From: Sarcocystis neurona | Lineage: Eukaryota > Apicomplexa > Conoidasida > Eucoccidiorida > Sarcocystidae | DNA: 64,000 nucleotides | Direction: 5' to 3' | Assembly (NCBI GenBank): GCA_000727475.1 | Contig: KL647288.1 | Coordinates: 1,515,800 to 1,579,799, forward strand | Shown here: positions 55,801 to 64,000 of the stretch, piece after piece | Layout: each line of letters opens with the position of its first letter | Numbering within the stretch: position 1 is the stretch's first letter | Translations under genes and position numbers: made by a program | Notes under the pieces: generated by a model | Told to the model about the DNA's origin: nothing | The model's database searches: none | What the model saw: only the letters and a program-made list of their open reading frames with translations

Positions 55801-56532
55801 TGTGTCCACATGCGTCTGTGTATATATGTGTATAGGCCCACAAGTGAAGAACGTGAACCGAGTTCTGTAGCATATGTGTGTGTGTCTAGGAATAAATTGT
55901 CTTCTCTGCATGCGGAAGTAGAGCAGAGACACGCCTCTGTACAGGCGCATCTCTCCAGGTAGAGGAACACGTCCGTCCTTCCTGCCGTGCAGAGGGCAGC
56001 AGGGCACGCAGCGCGCTCGGAGGGCGTCCTCCTCTTCTCTCGAAGGCGTGGACGCGGCCTGCAATAAATTCTTCTCTGCGACCGCGGGTGCGTGCGAGCT
56101 GCCTGCGTGTGAGCGAAGAAGCAGCCGCTGCTGCATGTGCTGCGCAGGCGCATGCGTGTGTGGCAGAGAAGCAGCTGCTGTTCGGTGCCGAGGCGTCTCG
56201 TGTGCGTCGTGTGGCTGCAGGACTGCGGGGGCGGCGTGAGCGACGCACGGCCGCACGTGGCGGTGAACTTCTTCGAAGAGCTGCAGCAGGAGAAGGACCT
56301 CGTCCTGGTGAAGGCCGACGTCCTGCAGCCGCAGCTGCTGACGCATGCAGAGGCGGCGCATCTCCTCGCCCTGGCGCTGCGCTTCTACAGCGAGTCCCTC
56401 ACGCTCTTTCGAAGCGTCCTGCTCTTCAATCAGAGCCCGCGGGACTTTTGCTTCGACGTCTTCCGTCGCAAACACGAGGCCTTTTTCCGCTTCCCCTTGC
56501 AGCAGCCTCCCTCCGCGACGCTGCTCCGCTGA
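51944..56532 (+). CDS. ATP11: ATP11/ATPAF1-type mitochondrial F1-ATPase assembly factor (exon chain partly resolved)
   Basis: ATP11 proteins bind free F1 beta subunits in the mitochondrial matrix until alpha subunits join. Exon A (to 52890) ends with LRDVVKLPLLRLQPREEV, then IWHRHFKDSPQAV, the L-D-x-I-x-K-x-x-L-L...EEI-x-x-I-W region. Exon B (54249-54435, phase-matched) reads PHFVVPLPR and GGFECFYMQYQ, the P-x-F-x-x-P-L-P-R...G-(Y/F)-E-F-F signature. The last exon (ending at TGA 56532) reads VAVNFFEELQQEKDLVLVK, EAAHLLALALRFY and LFNQSPRDFCFD, the family's Y-x-E-L...K-x-(I/L)-V-L and F-N-x-x-P-x-x-F-x-F close. Exon A also encodes about 270 residues of Ala/Gln/Ser low complexity ahead of the domain. 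The ATG at 51944 is a plausible start, but an acceptor at 51866 suggests upstream exons. One junction (B to C) remains unsolved. Confidence 0.78.
52900..54240. repeat. ATP11: ATP11 intron: CAG block then CTG block
   Basis: CAG-rich at 52905-53540, a short TA run at 53670-53705, then CTG-rich at 53740-54200 leading directly into the acceptor of exon B. Confidence 0.75.
54249..54435 (+). CDS. ATP11: ATP11 exon B
   Basis: Acceptor GGGACTGCAG, donor CCTA/GTAAGT. Its first base completes the codon left by exon A. It contains a Gly/Ala-rich insert between the PLPR and GGFECF motifs. Confidence 0.78.
54450..54930. repeat. TA microsatellite in the ATP11 gene
   Basis: Dense TATATA and GAGAGA runs. 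No exon. Confidence 0.85.
55390..55700. repeat. ~70 bp tandem repeat, about five copies
   Basis: Units contain TACTGAGGACTTGCAGTATAC followed by CATTCATGTATATATATA. Copies begin near 55408, 55471, 55534, 55586 and, more diverged, 55685. Confidence 0.85.
55890..55958 (+). CDS. ATP11: ATP11 exon C (tentative)
   Basis: Acceptor GTGTGTCTAG, donor CTCCAG/GTAGAG. Only one frame is open, reading NKLSSLHAEVEQRHASVQAH, which fits the T-x-L-x-E-Y helix after the G-(F/Y)-E-F-F motif. Phase does not match exon B directly, so a micro-exon is missing or one boundary is wrong. Confidence 0.5.
56221..56532 (+). CDS. ATP11: ATP11 last exon
   Basis: Follows GTGGCTGCAG; the acceptor GTGAG at 56240 gives the better phase with exon C. 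It carries the three C-terminal ATP11 motifs and a TGA at 56530-56532. The long minus-strand frame over the same bases is its shadow. Confidence 0.8.
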   Translation, partial: DCGGGVSDARPHVAVNFFEELQQEKDLVLVKADVLQPQLLTHAEAAHLLALALRFYSESLTLFRSVLLFNQSPRDFCFDVFRRKHEAFFRFPLQQPPSATLLR

Positions 56533-56599
56533 CGCCGCCCTCCCGCAGCAGCCAGTCCTCCGCAGCGCACAAATCTACTACGCCTTCACCCCCAGTTGT

Positions 56600-57270
56600 C
56601 CACGCTACATATGTGCATATGGATATATATATGTGTGGACAGCTTGGGATGGATATATATAGGTGTGTGCAGGAAGGTGTCTGTGTGCTTATGTGTATGT
56701 ACTGCATGCATATACATGTGTGGAGTTATATACATATACATATATATATATGTATGTGGACACCCTGGGATGGGGGATACGTATATATGTGCGCAGGAAG
56801 GTGTTTGTGTGCATCTGTGTGTTTATTTGTATGTACATGCACGTATGTGAATGTGTGGGTTTATATGTAGATAGAAGTTCACGCATTTGTATTGATATCC
56901 GTGTATGTGTATGCAGGAACGTTGTATACGTACGTATGTATCGATGTATGCATGTAGAAGAATATACATACATACATATATATATATATGTACACCATTG
57001 TATGGAGATGTATATATGTGTATGCGCCGTGAAGTGTGTCTGTGTATATGTATGTATATGCATATGCGTGTAAAGTAGTCTTTTCACGTATGTGTGTATG
57101 TGTGGTTGAACAGGTGCATGTCTGTATGGATTCGTAGGTATGTGCCTTTGCGTGGGACTCTCTGTATATTACGTGTAGAATTATATGCATGCGCATGCAT
57201 GTCTATGCTCGGGTGTCCATAGTTTGTATACCTACGTGTATGTGTGCACGTGTCTATGTGTGAATCTTTT
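56600..57270. repeat. GT/TA microsatellites with a ~122 bp tandem repeat
   Basis: Two clear copies of a unit starting GTGGACANCYTGGGATGG and containing GCAGGAAGGTGT, at about 56635 and 56757, with a weaker trace near 56900. It separates ATP11 from the convergent minus-strand gene. Confidence 0.8.
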
Positions 57271-57439
57271 TTGCGCGAGGGTGTGTAGATGACGTGGCCA
57301 CTGGTCTATCTGTATGTATACCTACGTCACAAGTATATAGCAAGCATATAGAGGACACACACCACTTTTTTTACTAGCAGGGGACGGTGGATTATCAATT
57401 TACTCCACTCCTCCCTCGTGGGATACTACGCCGACTTAC

Positions 57440-59726
57440 GAATACACAAATTTCGTTACTAGCGGCCGACGGTGGAATACGGCAGGGACCGTCGTCCCGC
57501 GCACTAGCAGCGCCCACCGCAGCTGAGGCGGCAGCACTCGTGTGGAGAGGGCCGCGACACTGGCCCGCTGCTGCGTTTTGCGCAGTGGCTCGACAGCACG
57601 TCACCGGTGACACCCCGTTGGACACCCAGATTTTGTGGGGTGCCCTATTATCTACAAGAAGATAAAAAAACAGGCGACTCACACTTGCAGCAGTGCAACA
57701 CATGTGAGATACAGAACTAAAGTCGTGTGTAACACACATATACAGACTGCAGCGGCGTCTATAAGATACGAGAAATGACTGCTTCCCTGCGAGGGCGCTG
57801 TTTTCTACGGGAGACGCGCAGCGCGGACGAGACCGCTCTGCGTCTTTCGGTATCACGAGTGGTTCTCACCGCACCCAGAATAAATATATGTGGGAATTCA
57901 TATAAATATAATTTATATGTATGAGTGTACTCAGAGTATCTATCTATCTGTCTATATATATATATATATTGGCAGAGGCGCGTAGAATAATGCGGACACA
58001 TTTGTACGTGTAGATGTGTACGTTTATGTGGGTCTTAGCGTGGAGGCTGGCATGTACGTCTACGGCGGCTGCGGTAGGGGGATGGCAGTTTTTTGTGGTT
58101 GGCGTACTTACACCTGCCTGAAGTGAACGTGTGCCCGACGCAGGTAGCTGCAGATACACACTCACCTATACTAAAAGAAAGAGAGGGACAGAGAGAAAAA
58201 AGCACGCAAAAACATATACACATACAAGTAGAGATGCGTAATACAGGGGTAGATACATGGAGGCGTTGTTGTGCACTGCGTGCGCCGTGAACGCCTCCTC
58301 CGCCATATACACACATACAGATTTGAGCACGTAGAGAAACAAGGTTCCTCACTGCAGCGCCTGGAGAGTTGCTGCACCCGCAGAGGTCATGTTTCTGGCG
58401 TGAGTGAGAGAGGAAGCAGCAGAGAGAGATGCACCAACGTGCAGTGCACACACGTGCTGGGTAGGTGTGGAGGCAGCGGCGCTGCTGTTCCTGCTCCCTC
58501 ACTGCCACAAAATACGTGCGAACGCTGTCTGTGCGACAGCTGCTGCGTCTGCTGTCGCGTCGTGCGATCGAGGCGAGACGTCTCCGTCGAACGAGTCCTT
58601 TCTGCGCATGAAGGCTCTTCCCATGTAGACGGAGAGGCAGTATAAGTGCCCCTCGAGAACCCAGGCAGTTATCGTAGCAGTGCGTGTTTTCTTTGATATG
58701 CCGCGGTACTCTGCTGCTACGCGACAGCCTGTTGTGCTGTTATAGAAGAACTGCTGTTGCAACACCAGCCGTGCTGTTCTACTGTCGCGCACTGCTGCGA
58801 CTCTCTCTTCGCAAGCGCACTGCTGCTTCCTGCGGCACTCGGCCAGTACACTCAAGTGACGGGCGCTATGGCCGCTGCTGTTGTATGCAGCAGACAACTA
58901 AGCGCTGCAAAAGCTAGTAGACACTTCTCTGGCCGAGGGCTCACACGTTCGCCGACTCGGCAAGTTAAATAAATTTTTGCGGGCGTACGGGTGCAGGCGG
59001 GTTCCACGTGCCGCTGCTTTCGACGCCAGCAGAAAGCTTTGCTATATATATATATATACATACATACCTTTATCTTTATAGTTGCTTGTATATGTAGGTA
59101 TGTGAAGGAGCATACCGTGAAAAGCGTTCTGACTGGGCGCATGCGACCTGGTGTTGCTTATTCTCTAGCGCGACTGGCACAGACGCCAACTGTACTACGC
59201 GGGATGCAGGTGCACTACAGCAGCAATAATACATGTGCGAACTGGCTACACAATAGAAGTGGAAGTGTGTGTGTGTGTGTGTGTGTGAGTTTGTCTTTCT
59301 GCCTGTCTTTCTTTGTTCATTGTATATAAATACGTATATGCCCGCGTTCGAGATGCACACATTTCAACACCCGTACCGGATCTCTCTCTCTCTATATATA
59401 TATACATATAGACCCTCAAATAGGAAGGATGACGTAGATAATTATATTGATGTAGGAAGCGTGTGCGCTGGAGCAGCATAATAAGTACGTCGGTTTGAAC
59501 AAAGAGAAGCACCCACACTCACACGGATAACCAGACGAACACTCTCCGCCACAAAACTGGAATTGTTGGCACCGACTTGCAAGAAAAGAGGGAGAGCGCA
59601 AAGGGACGTCGCAGTCACTTCGAGAGCTCTCCACGTGGCTTCAAGACTTTGGCCACCAGTCCGCGGCACCGGACAAAGTATGTGTGTGTGTGTATGCGTC
59701 AAGCTGTCAACGAGACAACATTGCAC
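57440..59726 (-). CDS. Unidentified spliced gene on the minus strand (several linked exons)
   Basis: Exons joined in phase: one ending at 59523 (CGT/GTGAGT) reads ALEVTATSLCALPLFLQVG and SSFVAESVRLVIR; 58651-58503 (after GTTCTCGAG, donor CA/GTGAGG) reads GHLYCLSVYMGRAFMRRK, DSFDGDVSPRSHDATAD and VAQTAFARILW; 58147-58114 (34 nt, after GTATCTGCAG, donor CAG/GTGTAA) reads HYLRRAHVHFRQ. A further exon, 57651-57440, has a very strong acceptor (TTTTTTTATCTTCTTGTAG) and donor (TTC/GTAAGT) and reads NRAPHKIWVSNGVSPVTCCR with an Ala-rich centre; its link runs through sequence near 57680-57850. A minus-strand frame at 60568-60075 may be the N-terminus. The product looks helical and partly hydrophobic. 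I recognise no family. It converges on ATP11. Confidence 0.5.
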
Positions 59727-59809
59727 TACCCAAAGGAAAAATCAGAAGCGACCCGATTATGAGTCGCTCACCATATTGTCAAGAGATCCGAGACGCTTGC
59801 CAAATTCTG

Positions 59810-60568
59810 TCAACAAAAGACACGGGGAACTCCTGCCAGCAGGGGGGGGATGAAAAAAAGACTGTCGTCAACAGACTGGCAAACGGAAGAAACATTGTCA
59901 ACCGGTAGGCGACGGATACAGTCCGAAGACGTGTAAGTGAGACAGAGAGAGACAGAAATGCAAGACGATCCGCGAAAAGAGAAGCGCGGTGAAGCAAGTA
60001 AAACTAGAAAATACGGCTGGCTCCTCAACCCGTCGCACAAAGCAAATGCGGCTTCACGATGACTCTTTACCCCAGGAGGTAACACACAGCGGCTGCAAAC
60101 CAAGCATACAGGCGCAGGAGACGCTGTTGCTGCTGCCTCTATACGCTGCAAACCGAGCAGTGCAGGTGCCGACGCTGCTGCTGCGGCCCTGGTGCTGGTC
60201 TCGCCGGCGTCTACCACGTACGCGGCAGTTTTCTTCTTTTCTCTTCCCCTGTTCCGCTCTCCATCATCGACGACTGCTCTGCGTCTTCGCCGTCTTCGGG
60301 TCTCCTTAGCTTCTGGTGAATAGCTGCGCCCTCGCCTATCTGTACTGCTGCTCCGCTGCAGCTGTTGCCCCGCTCGCGTTGCTGTTGCTGCCAGCAGAGC
60401 AGCAACACGCAACCCAAGCTGTCGCCGCGCACACGCTCCGTCCCGAGCAGCAAACAAACGTGCATAAAAACTAGAAAATTGAAAAGGGAAAAACGAAAAC
60501 TCTCCATTGCGTCCTCTTTCGTCCTTCCACCGACAATCGCTCATGCAACGAGACACACATATACACAA
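59810..60568 (-). CDS. Candidate N-terminal open frame, unidentified
   Basis: A 252-codon minus-strand frame with normal composition: RLFAARDGACARRQLGLRVA, an Arg-rich segment with eight basic residues in a row, then acidic and Ala-rich stretches. A possible donor CCTGGG/GTAAAG lies at about 60074. It is upstream of the exons at 59.7-57.4 kb and could be their first exon, but the junction phase was not solved. Confidence 0.3.
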   Translation of the reverse strand: MCICVSRCMSDCRWKDERGRNGEFSFFPFQFSSFYARLFAARDGACARRQLGLRVAALLAATATRAGQQLQRSSSTDRRGRSYSPEAKETRRRRRRRAVVDDGERNRGREKKKTAAYVVDAGETSTRAAAAASAPALLGLQRIEAAATASPAPVCLVCSRCVLPPGVKSHREAAFALCDGLRSQPYFLVLLASPRFSFRGSSCISVSLCLTYTSSDCIRRLPVDNVSSVCQSVDDSLFFIPPLLAGVPRVFC

Positions 60569-60729
60569 GTGCGGTTAAAGCAGGAGCACGGCTGCACGCA
60601 GCGGGACACGACGTGCGCACAAAAAAGATCAAAAATCCACTACAAAGTAAATTCACACCTGCCTTTCTCTGCGAAAGAGACGGTGTTCACACCCAGCCCG
60701 ATGTATTTCAAAGTCGACGCCTGCGCAAT

Positions 60730-60845
60730 TCCACATATACACATACATATATGTTATATTATACTACATTATATTATATATATTATATATAATATATTAT
60801 ATCTTATACAATATTATATATATATACTATGAATGTATATCTTAG
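60730..60845. repeat. TTATATTATA-type microsatellite
   Basis: Irregular ATATTATATATTATAT, distinct from the usual TATATA runs. No gene. Between 60850 and 61370 the sequence is mixed TA-rich and unique with no exon seen. Confidence 0.85.
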
Positions 60846-61374
60846 ATGCCTGCAGACAATATAGCACACCGATGTGTAGTATGGAGGTGGACTGCTTACA
60901 AGGAAGGATATACATATGTACTTTTATACAAGGCTATATTTATATATTATGTATATCAATATATACGTGATAATTCCACCTTTTTGGCGCGCATATATAT
61001 ATGTGTATCATTTAGAGATGGGTGCAGGTACGCGCACGTGTGTGGCCACCAGTGAAAGACGTACAAACAGACAAACGGACAAGGACGTATTCCTGCTCTC
61101 TTTCCGTATAAATCTGCAGGCCCACTTCTCTGCAACGTCTTCAACGCAGCTCGACGTAGAGCGCGCACAGCAGCAATATAACGCGCCGCGTGCCTACCTA
61201 CCCGTGCACATGCGGCTAAGACATACGCCTGCACGAAGACGCGAGACATACACATACACAAATGCAATCTCTCTCTCTCTATATATATATATATATGTAC
61301 ACGTAAGCAGGCAAGCACATATATAACCACATATCTCCCGACCGAAACAGGCAAACGCGCCTGTCCGTATACGC

Positions 61375-61925
61375 GTCCAGCGATAGCTATAGACGCATAT
61401 ATAACGACCTACGCATACACAGTGACACACGCTGAAGCGCACATATAACGACCTACGTATATATAGCGACACACCTAGACGCACATATTACGGTCTACGT
61501 ATATCTGAAGACAGGCGTAGACGCATGTATAACGACCGACGTCTACACGGCGAGACACCTTGACACACACACATATAATGACCTACGTACACCTGGCGAG
61601 ACGCATAGACACAAATGTTTATGGCCTAGGTGTATACGGTGACACGAGTAGATACAAATATAACGACCTACGTATATCTAGCGACGGACGTACACACATA
61701 CGTAGCGACCTACGCATACCTAGAGACACAGACGTCTACCTAGCGACACAAGGAGACACACATAAAGCCACCTACGTCTACCTAGCGACACAAGACACAT
61801 GTAGACACATATAGAAAGACCTACGTCTACCTAACGACGCATCTCGACACATGTGGAACGGCCTCCGTCTACCTAGCGACACACGTCGACACACATAGAA
61901 CGGCCTCCGAATATTGACGCACAAT
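61375..61925. repeat. 42-44 bp minisatellite, about 12 copies
   Basis: Units centred on ACGACCTACGTNTACCTAGCGACACA recur near 61408, 61452, 61494, 61536, 61582, 61625, 61667, 61709, 61771, 61820, 61862 and 61904. Most spacings are 42 bp, so one minus-strand frame reads a 14-residue Arg/Cys-rich repeat. Confidence 0.85.
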
Positions 61926-62139
61926 GAAGACGCAGCATTGCCGAAGGGTGAGGCACATGTATTTTGTGCGAGGCAGCCGGTAGACCGGCGGGACGCAACA
62001 CGGCCGGGTGCTGCTGCAGGCCTGGACCTGCTGCTGCGCGGCTCAATGGACTGCTCCATGAGGCAGTGCCGCAGCTGGCATGCACGCGCGCAGTCCTACA
62101 CACATGGGGACACTGTCCCTACACAAAATTGGACACACA

Positions 62140-62300
62140 CACACACACCTGTGTACACATAGGAATATATAGATATACTTATATGCCTGCACGTATATAT
62201 ATATACTGCTACACAGACGTATATATATGTATATTTAGCTACACATATACAAACACGTATACACAAATATATATATATATATATGTCTATATGCGTATAT
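62140..62300. repeat. CA and TA microsatellites
   Basis: CACACA near 62135-62155, TATATA to 62285. No gene. Confidence 0.8.
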
Positions 62301-62449
62301 ACTTGGAAGAGCGTGCGCTGTTTATTTCAGTATGCATAAATAACATGTGTGTGGGTAATAGCGTCGAAAGACGTGAGTTGCTGCAGCGGAGAACATGTGC
62401 ATCCCGCCTCAGCAAATGCACCTGCTGGCTTCGTTATTTTCTTGCGCTG

Positions 62450-62850
62450 CCGTCTGCACAGCAGCAGCAACAGCACCACCTGTGCTGTTCGTCAGCTGCT
62501 GCGCCTCTCTGCTGCTGCTGTTGTTGGTGCTGGCGTTGTCGTGAACAAACTGCTGCTGCTGCGGCTCTCCGTTTCGCCTGAGCTGCAGCGCGCGCACTTC
62601 CCTGCTGCTCTGCAGCACGGGTCGTAGAAGACGCACGCATGCTGCCCTCTGTCCTCCAGTAGCTGCGGCGCTGCAGCAGCTGCTGCTGCTCCTTCATATC
62701 TTCTCCTCCTCGCGTGGCCACCAGCAGCAGTCGCTCCTGCTTCCTCCTCCGCCGCGGCTGTTGCTGCGGTTGTGGCTGCTAAAGAAAAAGAAGCACTTGC
62801 CACTCTTGATTTTGCTCTTGCTGCTGTTGCTGCCTGTCGCACTACGCGCA
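62450..62850. repeat. CTG-rich triplet block
   Basis: CTG/TTG on the plus strand, giving an Ala/Ser-rich frame of 173 codons on the minus strand (62492-63013). Confidence 0.7.
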
Positions 62851-62999
62851 CCAAAGGAAAGTCAGCAGCGAGGCCCGTGACGCCGATGCTGCAGCGCGAG
62901 TAATTCGAACGTTCGCTGCAGCACGCGAATGCCCTGCAACACCCCACACTCGCAGCGGTAACAACATCGTTTCCACGCGTCTCTCTGTCTATATTCAAA

Positions 63000-63440
63000 T
63001 AGACGCCTACCAATATATATATATATATATATGTTTAAATAAATTTTTTTTAGGAGTGTATATATATGTATACGCCTACAAGCATATATACATATACATA
63101 TAAGTAGACACCTAGCCATACAGTAAGTGACGCGTACCAATACACATACACACATATATATATTAATAGACGCCGACCAATATGGAGACTTAGACGCCTA
63201 CAAATATACATATAATATATATATATGGATGCCTATCAGTATATATAGAGAGAGAGCGAGAGAGAGAGATGGAGAGACCGAGAGAAAGAGACACTTGGAT
63301 ATATATATATATGTATCTGTATATATATATGTATATATATAGATATAAATGCCAGCCAATATATATATAGGCCTACCAATGTAAACTTATATCCACATAT
63401 ATAGAGATATATATACATATATGTATATCAAGAGACGCCT
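63000..63440. repeat. Interspersed GACGCCTACCAATATATA repeat
   Basis: At least nine copies of a short motif (A/G)-ACGCCTAC-(C/A)-AATAT, each followed by a variable TATATA run, spaced about 30-60 bp. Confidence 0.75.
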
Positions 63441-63925
63441 ACGGATAGAGACAGTTAGACGCAGAAACTTGCGGGGCCGACAAAAGCGTATATATGAAGA
63501 TTTCGACTACGCCGCTGCCCACACACAACGCAGAGACCTACGTAGAGTAGAAGGCGTGTACCGCTCTCTTTTCGCCCACGCATATATAGACGTGTGTGTG
63601 TGGGTGGTGGATGTATACATACGCGAACATATCCACAAACACGCTGACAACCAGGTGAGTAGCCAGAATCCTCCTCTCTTTTCTCTCAACTTTAATATTC
63701 ATTTATACGACACACGTGTGGACAGGCTCTAGGCACGGGAGACGTAATAAAGGACAAGACTTTACGTCCTGCATGCGGAAGCACGGAGTATCAAGCATCC
63801 GTGTGCAGGTATATAATGTACATGTTAGTGTGGCAGTGAACTTCATACATTTCCACCTGCAGAAATATACAGAGAAGACCGATCCCTTGTCAACAGTCGA
63901 CGACGAACTCTATATGCATGCATAG
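63421..63925 (+). CDS. Candidate spliced exons, unidentified
   Basis: An exon ending at 63654 before a strong donor (ACCAG/GTGAGT) reads RIYEDFDYAAAHTQRRDLR and later YIREHIHKHADNQ. A second (63726-63808) sits between a pyrimidine-rich acceptor ending GTGGACAG and the donor TGCAG/GTATAT; two frames are open, one reading ALGTGDVIKDKTLRPACG, the other GQDFTSCMRKHGVSSIRVQ. A third begins at 63863 after TTCCACCTGCAG and in one frame closes neatly: KYTEKTDPLSTVDDELYMHA then TAG at 63925. The frame that closes well does not match the first exon's phase, so the chain is unsettled. No family recognised. Confidence 0.4.
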
Positions 63926-63929
63926 AGTC

Positions 63930-63953
63930 ACACGCCTACACATGTATATATGT

Positions 63954-63999
<46 letters not shown>

Positions 64000-64000
64000 T
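63930..64000. repeat. TA microsatellite at the window end
   Basis: About 40 bp of uninterrupted TATATA, possibly continuing beyond the window. Confidence 0.9.

Noticed and set aside
55564..56475. 303-codon minus-strand open frame
   Set aside because: It is the shadow of the ATP11 last exon, whose plus-strand frame carries the conserved motifs and a natural stop.
1..64000. Search for telomere-like AAACCCT/TTTAGGG arrays, known from repeat-rich Eimeria segments
   Set aside because: No array noticed in the window.

Overview
The window looks like a nuclear scaffold piece from an apicomplexan coccidian of the Eimeria type. The evidence is very dense CAG/CTG triplet repeats read as Ala, Gln, Ser, Leu or Cys depending on frame, long TA and CA/GT microsatellites between them, genes split into many small exons, and one gene resembling plastid YGGT/Ycf19 proteins, as expected for an apicoplast-bearing parasite. 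There are two assembly gaps (5821-6482 and 36277-36651), both inside triplet repeats. Most long open frames here are by-products of stop-free CAG/CTG repeats, so I relied on conserved protein motifs joined across splice sites with matching phase.

Four genes are well supported. (1) Bases 3-284 (+) are the 3' end of a gene entering from the left. (2) A YGGT-family membrane protein lies at 18761-20255 (+): two exons join in phase into the complete conserved core, and the 5' leader is unresolved. (3) SLY1 (SCFD1), the Sec1/Munc18-type regulator of ER-Golgi SNAREs, occupies 46617-25603 (-) as 15 phase-consistent exons spread over 21 kb, predicting 738 aa. (4) An ATP11/ATPAF1-type mitochondrial F1-ATPase assembly factor runs from about 51.9 kb to 56532 (+).

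Weaker gene models are an unidentified minus-strand gene with linked exons between 59.7 and 57.4 kb, two phase-compatible exons of a Leu-rich helical protein at 3488-4280 (+), Leu-rich exon candidates at 9.5-9.9 kb (+), spliced exon candidates at 63.4-63.9 kb (+), single exon candidates at 23.3, 23.9 and 24.1 kb, and a 1792-codon Ala-rich open frame at 11220-16598 (+) that may be real or a repeat artefact.

Layout: 0-0.3 kb gene end; 0.3-2.6 kb microsatellites; 2.6-17 kb triplet-repeat country with candidate exons; 17.4-20.3 kb YGGT gene; 20.3-25.3 kb mixed unique and AT-rich sequence; 25.6-46.6 kb SLY1, whose introns hold most of the repeats; 46.6-51.9 kb triplet repeats without a recognised gene; 51.9-56.5 kb ATP11; 56.6-57.3 kb microsatellites; 57.4-60.6 kb unidentified minus-strand gene; 60.7-64 kb AT-rich minisatellites and scattered exon candidates. 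The recognised genes are unrelated housekeeping functions in the secretory pathway, mitochondrion and plastid. I noticed no rRNA, tRNA, transposon or CRISPR array.
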